Shown: positions 1-12,320 of the stretch, one piece after another
How the letters are laid out: each line of letters opens with the position of its first letter
Position numbering within the stretch: the first letter of the stretch is position 1
NCBI RefSeq assembly: GCF_010093535.1
Contig: NW_022985214.1
Span: 12,893-76,892 of the forward strand
Reading direction: 5' to 3'
Origin: Lindgomyces ingoldianus
Lineage: Eukaryota > Ascomycota > Dothideomycetes > Pleosporales > Lindgomycetaceae
DNA: 64,000 nt
Position numbers and translations under genes: made by a program
Notes under the pieces: generated by a model
The model's input: the letters and a program-made list of their open reading frames with translations, nothing else
The model's database searches: none
Told to the model about the DNA's origin: nothing

Positions 1-239
1 GTATTTGAGAGGCATTGCAGTAGATATTGTTAAGAAAGATGCGCTCTAGATAGGTTCCTCTTACTCTTTGCATTCGCACCTGCGTCTTGGCAATAGCTAG
101 GGGAACGAGGGAGGAAGCAGCTATCTTTCACACAAAGGAGCAATTATACGCTATACTGTAATAGGTGGCGCCATGGTCAAGTCCACCAATCTAGGCCAAA
201 AAGAGGAGCGAAAAGGGGGTCGGATCCAGCGCGATGCCC
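1..239. other. No gene recognised
   Basis: Mixed-composition sequence at the window edge. Short open frames run through it but have no recognisable domain, no convincing start context and no intron structure. It leads into the S-family repeat copy that follows. Confidence 0.4.
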
Positions 240-447
240 AATCGAGACGAACAAGGCCTGACCCGCAGCAGTCGCAGGGAGATAGTGAGGGAGTGAGATC
301 CAAACAAAGTGGAACGAGTGTATTGTAAGGTCTGAGGAGCTCGATAGAGCTCTGAGCTGACTATATACTGGACGAGAAAGGAGCTATGCCTAATGAGTGA
401 ATAGTGCAGTACACATGGGTATGATATCGCGTGAGACACGTGCGACA
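240..447 (-). repeat. S-family LTR-like repeat, copy 1 (left part diverged)
   Basis: From about 290 to 447 this matches the copies at 24174-24370, 35795-36000 and 40079-40280. It has the same TATA-like stretch (ctatatact), the same GAGCTC palindrome block and the same end, GAGACACGTGCGACA. The outer 50 bp on the left differ from the other copies, so the left boundary is uncertain and no target duplication can be named. The family is read as solo-LTR-like because two other copies have clear 5-bp duplications. Confidence 0.6.
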
Positions 448-448
448 G

Positions 449-925
449 TCTGCCGGCGGGGGCTGGTAGCTGTGCGAACCGCAGAGTCTGTGCGCGCGTC
501 GCTGCAAAGGAAAATCAAAATCTACTGCGCAGTCGCTAGGCTGAGGTATTAATGTCCCAGGCACAGCTAGAAGGTGGAGAAACCTATTAATAGTGTTGGT
601 GGTTGTCGTGGTTGTCGTGGTTGTAGTCGTGGTCTGCGGGCGGGGCTTGTCGCTGGGGCGCGAACTGCAGAGCCTGTGCGCGTTTCCTTGCAAAAGGAAT
701 AATAAAAATCAACTGCGCTGTCGCCGCGCTAGAGAATTGATGCCATGAGCACAGCTAGGAAGTAGAGAGCTGTGTTGTCGGTCGTGGTTGTTGTTGTGGT
801 CGCTGGTTGGGTGGTGGTCTGCGGGCGGGCGCTGGTAGCTGGTGCGGCAAACCTGCAGAGAGGAGCCTGTGCGCGCGATGCCTGCGCTAAGGAAAATCAA
901 AATCCACCGCGCAGTTAGGGTTACG
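449..925. repeat. GC-rich tandem repeat, three diverged units of about 184 bp
   Basis: Units start near 449, 632 and 817. Each begins with a GTCTGC(C/G)GGCGGG block, then CTGGTAGCTG, then a CAGAGCCTGTGCGCG core, then GGAAAATCAAAATC, then an (A/T)CTGCGC(A/T)GT segment. A GTTGTCGTG-type microsatellite lies between units (about 596-640 and 780-815). The core recurs in reverse at about 50575-50637. There is no coding signature. From 926 to 1221 nothing further is recognised. Confidence 0.6.
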
Positions 926-1221
926 ACAAAACACCACCACACCTGTACATTTTTGTAAAAAAAACACTGGCGGGGGCAAGTTTCGGTCAAAACCTAAAAG
1001 TTTGCCCACTATTATAATAGGGTCCAGGCACAGGGCATATATCGGATAGAGTAGCAGTGTAGGAGCCGAAATCCAGAAACATGTAACTATTATCGTATTC
1101 AGAAACTGAGTGCTATAGTTCGAGGCGTCATTGAGATTTGATGCTATCACGGTACATCCGCGACGTTTCCCGTCCTAGCACGTCAAACACCCAGTCTCGG
1201 CAACATCAAGCACCTGGGCTC

Positions 1222-3029
1222 TCAGAAATTCTCTAGCTTCCTTCGGCTCTCTGTACAGACCACAACACACTTCGATAGATATAAGTTCGTCTCATATGCG
1301 TCCCCGTCTCCCGTACCCGTCTTCATAAAGAAGGGTGCTACGACCAGTTCGACCTTCATGCCGAATTTCGCTGGTTCAAATCCTTGGGCCGATGCAGATA
1401 TTTCTTCGTCAAATTCAAATCCGAGACCACCCTCCTCTGGGCCACTCCACCTGTCGAAAGTGAACAGTGCTCTAGACATGTGGATCTCCTTATCTAGTCT
1501 TACTGTTGTCTGAATGATCTCACGGAGATCTGTCCACACTTCTGATTTCTTACACGTGACGAAGGGACTGAGTCTTTCCCGGAAGCGGTCTTGCATACCG
1601 GTAATGAGAAGATCGATGTCCGGTTCTGTAGCTACCTCAGCCACAAGAATCGCACTCTTCGCCTTCCATGCACTATACTCTTGGACCTGCGATTGTCGAA
1701 TCTGCCCCGTCATTAAGAGCTCTTGAGTTGCATAGCCATCTCCTGCTTATTGTGAGCCTTCTATACGAATAGCGAAATAGGAGTGGATGTATCTTACCGA
1801 ATTGGAGGGCCTTCTGGACTAAGCGCAAACCGGGGCTGAGACGACCAGCCCACAGTAAACCGTTTAGTTCCGAGCCTGAGTACAAGATGTTCTCTACTAA
1901 CATTCTCATCACCAAGCTTTGGATGAGTACGGGCCTAAGGACTTCTGAAGAAACGTATTGACGATAATGGCGGGTGAGCGATTTGAGTGGCAACAAGTCG
2001 GCCTCGTGAAAGGATGCATCGCGTCCTCCACAGTAATTACTCGCCCAATTTCCAACCGAATAGATTACCTCCCCGTACGTTGCTTTCAATGTATTGTCGT
2101 CCACTTTGTGAACGGAACTCTGCTGACGCAGCTTTGCCACTTCTTCTGTCGATTCTTTCCAAGCTCGTTCTAGTTGCTCCGTACGTTGGTACGAGTCCGA
2201 AAGGTTCTTTGTTAACTGGTCCAGTTGTGCTTGTAGATCTCGCATGCTGCGTTCTTGTTCCCGATGTCTTATTTCTTGTTCTCGAAGGCGCGTTGACGAC
2301 TGCAATCGCCTTTGCTGATCTGCCTGAATCGTTCTTTGAAGGTCCTGAATCTTCGACTCCTTGGCGCGTATCTTATCAGACTGCATCTGCATCGTCTCTC
2401 GGTTCTCATTCACTGCATCTAGGTACCGTGCATTTTCTCTATCTCTGAGCCGAATTTGGACTCTGAGGGAATCGTTTTCCTCACGTAATTTTATTGGATT
2501 CTCCTCAGACGTGAACTCGTTGGATCCACTCTCGGATTGCGATTGTTTGAGCGGCGGATTCACTCTTTCGACAAGGTTGCTGGGGCCATCATTCACCTCG
2601 CGGTTATCCGTCCGTGGCGTGGATTTGCTTCTTGGTGCACTGCCTTCTATTCAGCGTCGAATGAACTGAATGTGGGTGCGGTGAACCTTACCCTCTCGAT
2701 GACGGCTCTCGTTCGTCTATAACATCATCCATTTCAGGATTCAAGTGAGTGTTTGTGGTTTTTTGTGTTGATAAAATCCTCCCCGATGTGGGACCGTTAC
2801 TTCGTGGGTTCGTTGTTTGAGAATTTTGCAGCCCCGACCGTTCGATCGAACCACGCTCGAGACCGTCAACATCCTGATTCGGCTGGTGTGCACTAATCGC
2901 TCCCGGGCACTCCCTTTCCTCTCTTCTATTCCGTGAGTTATCTATAGGTGGAAGGGGTTTTTCTTCTCCGGCCCGGATCGCCACCTCTCTTGCCTTAGAT
3001 GCAGTAGCCTCGGATCTTACGATTGGCAT
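1222..3029 (-). CDS. Coiled-coil protein of unknown function (3 exons)
   Basis: Not recognised as a named family. Exons read by eye on the minus strand are 3029-2692, 2639-1798 and 1742-1222. The two introns (2640-2691, 52 bp; 1743-1797, 55 bp) both have GTAAG donors and CAG acceptors and keep one frame, giving 566 residues. The start ATG at 3029 is the first Met after the GC-rich 5' region; an upstream in-frame Met at 3188 is possible. Residues 1-160 are polar and low in hydrophobics, probably disordered. Residues about 161-289 are rich in Glu, Arg, Gln and Leu with heptad spacing, a long coiled coil. The C-terminal half is mixed helical with aromatic residues and no obvious membrane segment. 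If the nested transposons at 3206-19845 are removed, it sits about 180 bp downstream of the GTPase gene at 19854-20900 on the same strand. A scaffold or partner role is inference only. Confidence 0.7.
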
Positions 3030-3444
3030 ATCGAACCGAGTGAGTCGGGAGCAAAGTAGGAAAGTAAAGAGAATTGAGGAGATGGGGGTGAATGCGTGTT
3101 TAATAGGCAGACGTAATGCGAGCCGGGCTTCCGCCGCACTATCTGGGGTGGACGTCCGGTGGACGCCTTGACGCCACAGCCTTGCCAAGCCTCGCTACTA
3201 CTGTATCTTGGCACCTGACGCCCAGCCTCAACTAACGCACAATTTTGCCAGGAACTTTAAAATTACCACATAATACTAACTCTACTAATATAGATCTAAT
3301 TTTAAGAGTAATTTAATTAGCACTATTATAAAGGTATTGTAGAGTCTAGGGCTTCTATATAAAGTAATAAAATACAAAAGCTTACTTAAAAGTAAGAATA
3401 TCGCAAGCGTTAGTAAATTATTCGCTTAATATTATATAATTACT

Positions 3445-3645
3445 TGTAAGGCCGGATGTCTTAGAACAGGCTAGTATAGCCTCACCCGACCTGTTTAGAG
3501 GTTACATGACCTGTGCTTTGTATATAAGCATGAATCCTAACGAGCGAGGCTTGGCAGCGATTTGTCTCTCTTACAATACACTCCTATCTTTCTTCGAAAC
3601 CTGGCTCTTAGTGCTATCTGTGCTATCTACTATCCCATCTTTACA
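3445..3645 (+). repeat. Gypsy-1-type LTR, 201 bp, isolated copy
   Basis: It begins TGTAAGGCCGGATGTC and ends CATCTTTACA, the same length and sequence plan as the two LTRs of Gypsy-1 (11514-11714 and 18811-19011). It includes the TATATAAGCATGAATCC promoter-like block and CTTACAATACACTCCTATC. The 5-bp flanks (TTACT and ATTAT) do not match, so it is probably the 5' LTR of a truncated element rather than a clean solo LTR. Confidence 0.75.
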
Positions 3646-3959
3646 ATTATGGCCGGAACCCAGCGATCACAGCGATCGCTAGCGGGTATATAGTCTTAAT
3701 CTTCCTCTACTGTTTAGAAGATTGTAGTTGTTCTTACCTTTAAGGCATAGCCTTAGGTATAGTAATATATCTAATATTATTTCTAATCTAGTGTGTGCAG
3801 AAGATCTCTTCCTATTTACAAGAGAACTAAAGCTACGTAATCATCTTATACCTTCACCTTGTCCTGTCTTTTTGTTGTTCTCCTCTCTTACTAGACGTCT
3901 AGCTAGATTGTACAAATAACAGTACACTCTTTGTACCCTGTTATATGTTAGAGAAGTAT
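3646..3959. other. Residual sequence between LTR copies
   Basis: The first 40 bases are GC-rich (GGCCGGAACCCAGCGATCAC) and could be leader sequence of the truncated Gypsy-1-type element. The rest is AT-rich with no recognisable protein. One short open frame (3728-3919) has no domain and is not called a gene. Confidence 0.35.
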
Positions 3960-5699
3960 TGTTACAATCGCTACTTAACAGGGGCGAGTTACTGCTACCA
4001 CTAGTACGTGGGGCTAAGAGGAGAGGTGGTTAGAAGGAAGAGCAAATACAGTAGCAGGTGTAAAGTCTACCTTGTATTTTTTAGAGATTAAGAAGAAGGT
4101 AGGCCTAATTATCGTTTACCTGCTAACAGTAGTATAAAGCGCTTAGAAAACAATCTTAAAAAGATAAAAATTAAAAGAATATATAGTGTAAGATATTTAA
4201 TAGTATAACGTACCTAACGGGTTGGCCGGCCACACGGGTTGGCCGGCCACTTTTGCCAAGCCCCCACTAAAACCACCCTATTCTCTCGCAAAACAGCCCA
4301 CTTTAGCCCTGTATAAAGTAATACAACATAAGATATTATTTAGAGTCTACTTCTGCTACTTGCTTACATGTACGCAAGTTATACCTAGTCTAATTGCACT
4401 ACCTGCATTGCCTTTAACTTAGCTTACCTCTTTTAGCGCGCACCTGCGTCTTTAGCTTCTTCCTATTACTACGCGCTCTAAACTCCTTTAGAGCAGTTAG
4501 ACAAGCCTTATCCTTAACTATTAAGGTTTTTTCTGCCTAAATCTACTTCCTTTTATGCAATTTATGTTACGTGGCAGCCTTATTTACTGCTTAAAGCTCT
4601 GTAATCTTATAGCCTACTTTATTATGTTAATGCCCTAGATAACTATTGTCTACTTTTTATTACCTTACTGTATTGCCTTTAGCTGTCTTTGTCTCTCTAA
4701 AGCTATAATAACTGCTCTAGTTAATATCTAGCCTATTATAAAGCCTAACTTGTTAAAGTTATACCTGTCTTTATTCTAGATACTGTACTTAGCTTTTATG
4801 TTAGCTACTAGGCAAAACTAGCCCTAGATAACTTCTAGATTCTTGTAGAGCACTTTCTTATAATTATACTTATAATTAAACTTTATTATAAACTTAGGGC
4901 AGTGCTTAACCTACATACTAGTCTAGTTTAAGCTAACCTGGCCTAAATTGCGCTCTGCAGGTAAGGAATTAGCTATATTAGCTACAGCTGCAAGCTTAGA
5001 AGGAAATCTGCGTGTAATAAGCTTAAGTATGTACTTAACAACTACTTTTTTTTTAAGCTTAGTTAGATTCCTTAATTTAGGCTAGCATTCTGCTTATAAA
5101 GGCTGTCTAGCGCGTTAATTGCTTAGTGTTGTGTAAGAGACATTATAGATAGCTGCAGCGCGTTACAAGAAGAGTTTTAAGTCTTATTTAAAAGCCTAAA
5201 AAGCAAGCTGTATCTAACATTCTTTAAAAAATTTAATCTAGTGTTGTTGTTAAGGCATTATGTAGATAGGTAGAGTTTAGTAGGGGCTTGGCAAAAGTGG
5301 CCGGCCAACCCGTGTGGCCGGCTAACCTGTTAGGTACGTTATAAGTTATTAGAAACTTAAAATGCTACTTAGTCTATGTAAAAAATAAACTAAAAATTAA
5401 TTACACTTTCTAAAGGTTAATTAAAGGTATACCTATATAAAGTGTAGACGTGTAATTCGCGCTATGCTTGCAATGCTTATTCTTCTTAAACATAGAAGTA
5501 GCGTGCACTACGCTTACTACAAGCATTCTTTTATTAGATAGAGTAGTTTTCTAAAATAATATTTAGCTAATTAGAAGCTTATTTCTTTATTTAGTTACAT
5601 AACCTAGTTTACTTTTCTATAAAGAGGTTCTACTACTGCTTGTCTAATAGTAGAGAATTCTTAGAGTATTTACTTATAGTCTAACTACAGACTATAACA
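3960..5699 (+). repeat. Family X LTR, copy X1, split by a Fot1-like insertion
   Basis: It starts TGTTACAATCGCTACTTAAC and ends near CTATAACA at about 5699. It resumes at 5342 after the TA-flanked Fot1-A element at 4208-5339. The two parts add up to about 606 bp, close to the 596-bp solo copy X3. Sequence past 5700 continues to match the leader seen next to copies X2 and X4, so X1 is a 5' LTR with internal sequence attached. Confidence 0.65.
4208..5339 (-). mobile_element. Fot1-like element, family A, internally deleted (1132 bp)
   Basis: The inverted ends begin ACGTACCTAACGGGTTGGCC and are flanked by TA (4206-4207, 5340-5341). Each end carries two copies of the iteron GGGTTGGCCGGCCAC followed by TTTTGCCAAGCCCC. 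Compared with the full copy at 52028-53889, about 730 bp are missing. The junction is near 4605, where CTCTGTAATCT runs directly into TATAGCCTACTTTATTATG. The lost part is the C-terminal transposase region, so it is non-autonomous. Internal sequence is RIP-degraded but the ends stay GC-rich. Confidence 0.8.
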
Positions 5700-7640
5700 C
5701 ATAGGTCTCTCTCTCTAGCAGCGTTCTTACTACTCTAGCTACACTATTATAAGTGTTAGAAATTTGTTATTACCTACAAGTTACTTTTTATAAAGCCTAC
5801 TTATACATTTATTCTTTTCAACTTATATTATGCTTTTTTATAACTTTAAATTTTACTGCTTTTATTTTAGTTAATACTTTAATTTTTTTTACTATTTAAA
5901 AATGCGTTTTTATAGTTCTTACTATGCTTTTTTAGTTGTTTATATAATGTTACTTTTTTAAAAGACTTATATAGAATGTGTTTAAAAAAGTTATAATAAC
6001 ACTTTTGTCTTTAATTAGCTTTAAAAGAGACTTAATTATAACTAAAAAAGATTTTATTAGAAATAAAGCAAGCGTAGAAGGTGCAAGTTGCTACACTTAA
6101 ACAACATGCTCTTACAAAGGCTAAGTAGGCTATAGCTGCTTATAAAGTGTCTTAGGCTTTTATAAAAAAGGTTTAACTAAAGAAACAGCTCTCTTCTATT
6201 TAAAATTATTATGTAAAGTATATTATAAAAGGTCTATTATCTGTAGACAAGCTAGAGGCTTTAAAAGTAAAGGCAGCTAGCTATTCTACTTACTACTTAT
6301 AAATAGACAGACAAATAGAATAAGCTAACTAGAAAATTAAAAAGTACTTAAAAAAGTATAGTTCCTTTAAATAAACAGACTAGGTAAAATAGGTTCTTCT
6401 AGCTAAACTAGTAACTAACACTATAGAATGTGTAATAATAAAAGAGACACTACACTGCGCTAATTATAGTTACCACCTACACTTCTCTATAAATAGCGCC
6501 TAACTCTAGAACCTTGTAAAAGCTATAGAATAGATAATAAAGTTATAGAACCTATATTAAAAATTAGGTATTAAAGTATAAGCTAGATAGCAAAGAATAA
6601 AAAGCTTTGCTAATAGAGACTAAATAACAAAGCTAAAGATAGGTTAAGAAAACTATGTTTATTTAAGTATAAAAATCTAAAAATGCTACGCTTATTAAAA
6701 AAACTAGCTAAGAAACAGATTAGTCTTTATAAAGTAACTTAAGTAAAAAAAGATAACTATAAAATACAGCTACTCTAAACTATAAAAATATATCTATAGT
6801 TTTATATATCTAAGCTTAAGAAGGCTTTAAATAAAATACCTTTATCTACTAAAAAATAAAAAGACTCTAAAATAGAATATAAAGTAGAATACATAATTAA
6901 CTTTAAAAATAACAAAATAAACTTCTTAGTTAAATAAAAAAGATAGCTTACTAGTAAAAATATAAAGAAACTTTTTAAAAACTTATAGAATGCTTGTTAA
7001 GCTTTAAAGAAATTCTAGATGTCTTACTTAAAGAGAACTAGCTAGGCAAAAAACGTTTAAGCTTAACTAGGTCCCTACTAAATAGAGCTAGCACTACAGC
7101 CTTATTAGTTAGATAGCTGTGATGTAGAAGAACAAGAACCTAAGAATATAGGCTAGAGAGTAGAACACTCTACTGCCTCTGCTTTAAAAGCCTTTAGCTT
7201 ATTAATAGTTAAAAAGTTCTTTATAATATACTTTACTTAACAATCTTATAGAAGAGATAGCTGCTTCTTTAAACAAAGGTTCTTTACAGAAGCTTAAAAA
7301 ACCTTATAGAATACTGCTACTTACTTAGCCTTAGTAATAGCATAATGCGTAAGTGCATAAACTTGCACCTTTTAAGCCTACTTTATCTTTTGTAAGACTC
7401 TTCGCTAGTTGTAGTTAAGTCTTTTCTAAGCCTAATTAAAAATAAAAGCATTGCACTAGGTCTTTTCTTTAACACACTATACGTAAGTTTTAGAAGAATA
7501 AGACATTACACACACTATAGACAAAGAATACCAAGGGCTATAAAGATACATATTTAAATAGTAAAGAGAATTAAGATACTATATAAAACGTAGATAACAG
7601 AACTTTAAACTATAACAAGGCATGCTGTAAGTTAAAGAAA
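5700..7640 (+). pseudogene. Chromovirus (Ty3/Gypsy) gag-pol remnant of family X with large internal deletion
   Basis: Reading through TAA/TAG codons in one frame, about 6270-6500 matches the C-terminal part of a Gypsy integrase: a YYxQTDxQTE stretch, then a TDxV block and an ANY motif. At about 6560-6810 follows an integrase C-terminal segment with a KIQLxxxMKIYxQFxxSKLKKA pattern. At about 6869-6990 comes a chromodomain-like block (VEYIINFKN, then FLVK, then NIKKLF). The catalytic core, reverse transcriptase and protease are absent; a gag-like N-terminal stretch (about 6030-6265) joins almost directly to the integrase end. The part from 7010 to 7640 is open apart from RIP-type stops but not recognised. 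Confidence 0.6.
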
Positions 7641-8323
7641 GTAGATGTATAGAGAGGCTTTATAGAAGGCAACTTATAAGTAATAAAGGACTTCTAGCGC
7701 TTACAGCAGTGTAGGCAGAGCAGCAAAGACGCTGCTAGAGAGAGAGACCTGTGTGTTATAGCCTGTAGTTAGACTGTAAGCGAAACCTAAGAAAGTGCCC
7801 TACTGTTAGACAAATTAGAATAAAACCTTTTTATTATTAGATAGATAAAGTTACGTAATTGTATAGATAAAGAAAGACTAGAGGAAACAGACTAAACTTA
7901 TAACAAATATAGAGTCTAATAAAAATACGCCTACGCTGCGCGCAGTGCGCGCATAGCGCGCATGTTAGAACTATATAGTTAGACCTTTAATTACCTTTTA
8001 AGAGGTGTAATTAATGTTAACTTTATACTTTATATAGACTAAGTAGCATTCTTAGTTTTAACAACTAGAATACTATTGTATACCTTACGTACTTATACTT
8101 TTAATTCTTATCCTCTTAGGATTGTTTAACTAGCGCCTTATACTACTGTCTACAGACAAACTATAATTAGGCTACTCCTTTCCTACCCTCTTGTACTCTC
8201 GGAACAGCCTGTACACTCGTCTCGAGTGTACCTCTCCGTCACCGCACCCCACCTCCTACCACCTAGACTCTAGAGTACTAGCAGCAGTGCACCCGCACCC
8301 CTGCTAAGTAGAGAATTGTAACA
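7641..8323 (-). repeat. Family X LTR copy X2 (7754-8323) with leader, inverted relative to X1
   Basis: On the minus strand it begins TGTTACAATTCTCTACTTAG and ends near GCTATAACA (7754). It is followed inward (7753 down to 7641) by the CACAGGTCTCTCTCTCTAGC leader also seen next to X1. About 570 bp align with the other X copies. It contains a GC-rich CGCGCAGTGCGCGCATAGCGC stretch at about 7937-7960. X1 and X2 face each other head-out and their outer 5-bp flanks do not match, so they are not the two LTRs of one intact element. Confidence 0.6.
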
Positions 8324-9098
8324 AAAAGGCTTTCTAGTTAAAGTACTATTAAAAGTAAAGCGCGTCTTCTTCTGCTAGATGTATAAAAAAGAGAGGATTA
8401 AGTAGATTATTTAAGATAGTAATTATAAGTAAATTATAACTATAGCTTATATATACGTAAATAAATTATCTCTCTCCTCTAGCTTTATTTACTAAGCTGT
8501 ATTAGGTAACATTTAAAATACCTAGCTCTAAGACTTTAATCTTACTATTTATAAAGCCTTCTTTACTATATTACTTAGTAGATAAATAAATAATAACCTT
8601 AAGCTTTAATAGCTTAAGATAATCTTTAATAACAAGTCTATAGTAAAGGCATGAAAATAATATTAACTTTTAAGACTTAATAGCTATTAATTTTATATAA
8701 CTATAAAGTTTATTTAATACTATAATAACTATAAGATCTTTTTCGCTATCTATTTACTTTATTTTACATATATAATTTAGCTTTTTAATGTCTACTTGTT
8801 TAAGTCTCTTACACTAGCTTATATAAATAAAGTAGTAAAGGTTATAGAAAAGTCTTAAGCTTTTTTACTATTATAAATTTTTTTTTTACTTGTTTTACAG
8901 TGTATAAAGTAATTTTTTAAGGTAAAAATATTTTTTTAAGTTTTAAATGCTATAGACTTTACTTTTTTAAGCTTAAAGTTATCTTAGATTAATTCTTAAA
9001 CACTAAGGCTAAAAAGATTTCTCTAGTAAAAGCTTAAAGTTAGTAAAGACAGGTAAGAATTAAAGAAAAATTAAAAGGTTTTTTTAGTAAGTAGTTAA
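8324..9098 (+). pseudogene. pogo/Fot-type DDE transposase remnant of family O (main part)
   Basis: Read through RIP-type stops, the + strand gives a DDE_1 transposase pattern: MYKKxRIK, AYIYVNKLSLSSSFIYQAVLGN, then near 8740-8800 a FAIYLLYFTYIIQLFNVYLF stretch. The last corresponds to the conserved PPHxTHxxQPLDVxxFKPL motif of fungal pogo-like transposases. Then come AYINKVVK and SQAFLLL. The frame is interrupted at 9099 by the Fot1-B element, resumes at 10979-11464 as a basic, Gln/Lys-rich C-terminus, and finishes after 19569. The N-terminal DNA-binding domain was not found. Confidence 0.65.
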
Positions 9099-9100
9099 TA

Positions 9101-10976
9101 ACGTACTTTATAGGCAAGCTGCTTACACACCTAAGTTGCTTACTTTTGCTAAGACTACACTCTAATAAACTGTATTATAGCCTATAACAACCTGCTCTAG
9201 CACTATATAGTATAGTACAGCCTAGAATATTATTTAGATACTACTTCTGCTTCTTGCTTACATGTTTGCGTGTTATGCCTAGTCTAATTGCACTATCTGC
9301 AGCGCCTTTACAATAGCTTACCTACTTTAGCTTACACCTGCTTCTTTACTTTCTTTCTATTCCTGCGCGCTTTAGACTTCTTTAAAGCTGTTAAGTGTAA
9401 GCTTTTCTAAATTATTAAGGTTTTTTCTACCTTAAGCTACTTTTTTTTATGTAATTTATGTTATGTAGCTGCTTTATTAGCTGCTTAAAGCTTAGTAATT
9501 TTTTATTACATAAATACTTGCTTATATATAATTATTACTACTTTTTTTAAGACCTTTTTAAACACTTTAACTATAAAGTTAGTAAACTATTTATATACTT
9601 TTAAATTTTTATCTTTATAAGCATTAATTATAACCTAAGTTTTAAAGTATTACTTAAGGTTTACAACTACTAAGGCTTATTATATATAAGTAGTAGTAGG
9701 AATAAAGTGCATAACTTTATATTAAGGCTTATTATAAGTTAAAAGAAACTAATCTAGCACTTTAAAACTCTTCTTAGATATTACTAAAAGTAATTATAGT
9801 ATTATAGGCTACTTTAAAGCATAGTAAGAACTTTATTTTTATAATATAAGTAATTTAGTTACATATAAGGTTTTTAGATTAGCACTTATATACTTTCTTT
9901 AAAAAAGTAAAATAACTTACATTAAGTAGCTATAAAAAGTGTAATAAGTAAAAAAAGATGTAAATAGTAATAATTTTATTATTTATATAGTATTACTAAA
10001 AATAAAGTAAGTTATAGCATTAATTACTATTAATAACTAGTAGACAGTATCTACTAAAAGTACACTTTTTTATATGTATGTTAAAGTGCTTTAACTAGTC
10101 TAGACTAAGCTAAGTAGTAGTCTAGCTGCACTTAAAAACTATAATAACTTAATTCTAAAGTAGATTTTTTTTCTTATTTTAGTTTAAAAATTAATTGCTA
10201 CCCTAAACAATAATAATAAGTAAAATAGCCTAATTTTTAGCGTTAATGCTCTAGATAGCTGTTGTCTACTTCTAGTTACCTAGCTAGACTACTTTTAGCT
10301 GTTCTTATCTCTCTAAACTTATAATAACTACTCTAGTAGATATTTTACCTATTATAAACTTTATTTTATTAAAGTTATATATGTTGTTATTTTACATGCT
10401 CTACTTAGCTTTAATATTCTTTATAAGGTTAAACTAGCTTTAAATTACTATAAAACTTTTATAAAAAGCTCTCTTATATAAGAGGCTCTTTTATAGTTAT
10501 ACTTACACTTAAACTTTCTTTTAAGCTTTAGATAACACTTAATAAACATATTTAGCTAGTTTATGCTAATATAGCCTATATTATGCTTAGTGTGTAAAGA
10601 ATTAGCTATATTAGCTACAGCTGCTAGCTTGAGAGGACATTGTTATATATCTAGCTTAAGTATATGCTAAATTATTACTTACTTCTTATTATTATCTAGC
10701 TTTTATAAGTTAGCTGTATAATTAGCTTAGAAAGGTTGTCTAGTGTGTTAGTTACTTAGTGTCTTTTAAGAGACCTTATAGATAGCTATAGCGTATTACT
10801 TAGAAAGTATTATGTTTTATTTAAAAGCCTAGAGTGTAAGCTACATCTAACATTCCTTTAACATGTTTAAGTAGTGTTATTAGAAATGCATTAGTTAGTG
10901 TAGAAAAGGTAGTGTAGTGTAGTCTTAGTAAAAGTAAGTAACTTAGGTGTGTAAGCAACTTGCCTATAAAGTATGT
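9101..10976 (-). mobile_element. Fot1-like element, family B, full-length, RIP-degraded (1876 bp)
   Basis: The inverted ends begin ACGTACTTTATAGGCAAG, each with the repeated motif AGTTGCTTAC before TTTTGCTAAGAC, and are flanked by TA (9099-9100, 10977-10978). The minus strand carries a broken DDE_1 transposase. A PLNVSYFTFLKKVYK stretch near 9900 is the eroded QPLDVxxFxxLKKxY motif, followed by a SNIxEEFxSARLV stretch matching the family's SNIxxGFxxxGLxP. The insertion splits the family O transposase. It is almost certainly dead: many TAA/TAG codons at Gln positions. Confidence 0.8.
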
Positions 10977-10978
10977 TA

Positions 10979-11464
10979 GTGTTTATAACTCTAAAGCTTA
11001 CTAGCTTTCTTAAATAACCTACTTACTCTTTACTTAAAATATCCTGCTAGAACTTAAGGTTTAAAGCCTTAAAAAAGCTCTAGTTACTAAAAAAGAAGAG
11101 CTAGTAAAAAAGAAAAGATTTTTACCTTAAACTACTTTATAATCTTAATAGTAAAGTAATTTTTTAAAGCCTAAATAAAGTACAGCAAGTAAGAGATTAT
11201 TACGCTTAAAAGAAAAGTAACTAGTAAAAGTAAAAAAACAATAAAAGTAAAATAAAGTAAAGTGTAAAGCCTTAAAGAAAACAAAGAAGCAGTAGGTTTT
11301 AGAAAAAAGATGTTGTATAAAGGCTACTATAGAGAAGATCTAACTCTAAGTGCAAGCTTAGAAGCAGTAGAAGAAGAATAATAACAAGTAAGATAGATTA
11401 GCAGCTAAGCAGCTCTAAAAGAACATCTAATATACAAAACAGGCTAAAAAAGAAAGAAACCAAC
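10979..11464 (+). pseudogene. C-terminal part of the family O transposase
   Basis: In one frame the + strand reads a basic, Gln/Glu/Lys-rich helical tail (for example LEKRCCIKATIEKI, then DRLAAKQL, then KQAKKERNQ). This is typical of the C-terminus of fungal pogo-like transposases. It continues the frame broken at 9099 and is itself broken at 11465 by the X3 LTR, after which 19569 onward continues with a Lys-rich end. Confidence 0.5.
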
Positions 11465-12320
11465 TGTTACAATCTCTACTTAGCGTAGGCGGTTTTCTGC
11501 TAACGCTAGTACTTGTAAAGATGGGATGGTAAGTAGCACAGATAGCACTGAGAGCAAGCTTTCGGAGAAAGATAGGAGTGTATTGTAAGAGAGACGAATC
11601 GCTGCTAAGCTTCGCTTGTCAGGATTCATGCTTATATACGAAGCACAGGTCATACGACCTCCAAACAGGTCAGGTGAGGCCATACTAGCCTGTTCTAGGA
11701 CATCCGGCCTTACATTATCCCCCCTTATAGTAGTCCTACAACTTAGAGGATAGAACAGATAATAATAGGCCTAAGTAGCATAAAAAAGTGTTACATAATG
11801 CTCTAAAAACTTACTCCTGCCTATTTTAGTTAATTCTATGCAAGTTTATTTAAAAATAACCTAGAGTTATTAGGTAAAAGTAAAGTAAAAGTATAAAGTA
11901 AAAGTAAAGGTAAAATAGCAGTATATCTCACACTAATAGAGTAGCAGTTAGGACAGTATATATAGGGTCTAACTGTCCTAGAAATCTATCTTCTTTACAC
12001 CTCTACCCTCTTTACAGCTTAGAATTTAGAAGATTCTAAACTTTTTAAAGTAAGTACATTCTAAGCTACTCTAGCGTAATCTAGCGTAAAGGGGTGCTAA
12101 TAAGCTTTAATAGTCCTATCCTACCCTGCTTACGCCTGCCTGTTACTTAATCTGCTCTTAGCTTCTTCCCTTATGCTTAACTTTACTTAATAACCCTAAA
12201 ATAGACCTTTGCAGCCTACTTTGTTGCAATCTAGCTATAGTTTCTTTTAAAGAAGATTAATTAGCTTCTGCTAATATAAACTTGCGCTTTAACAACCCTT
12301 GCGTCTAATGTGTTAACAAA

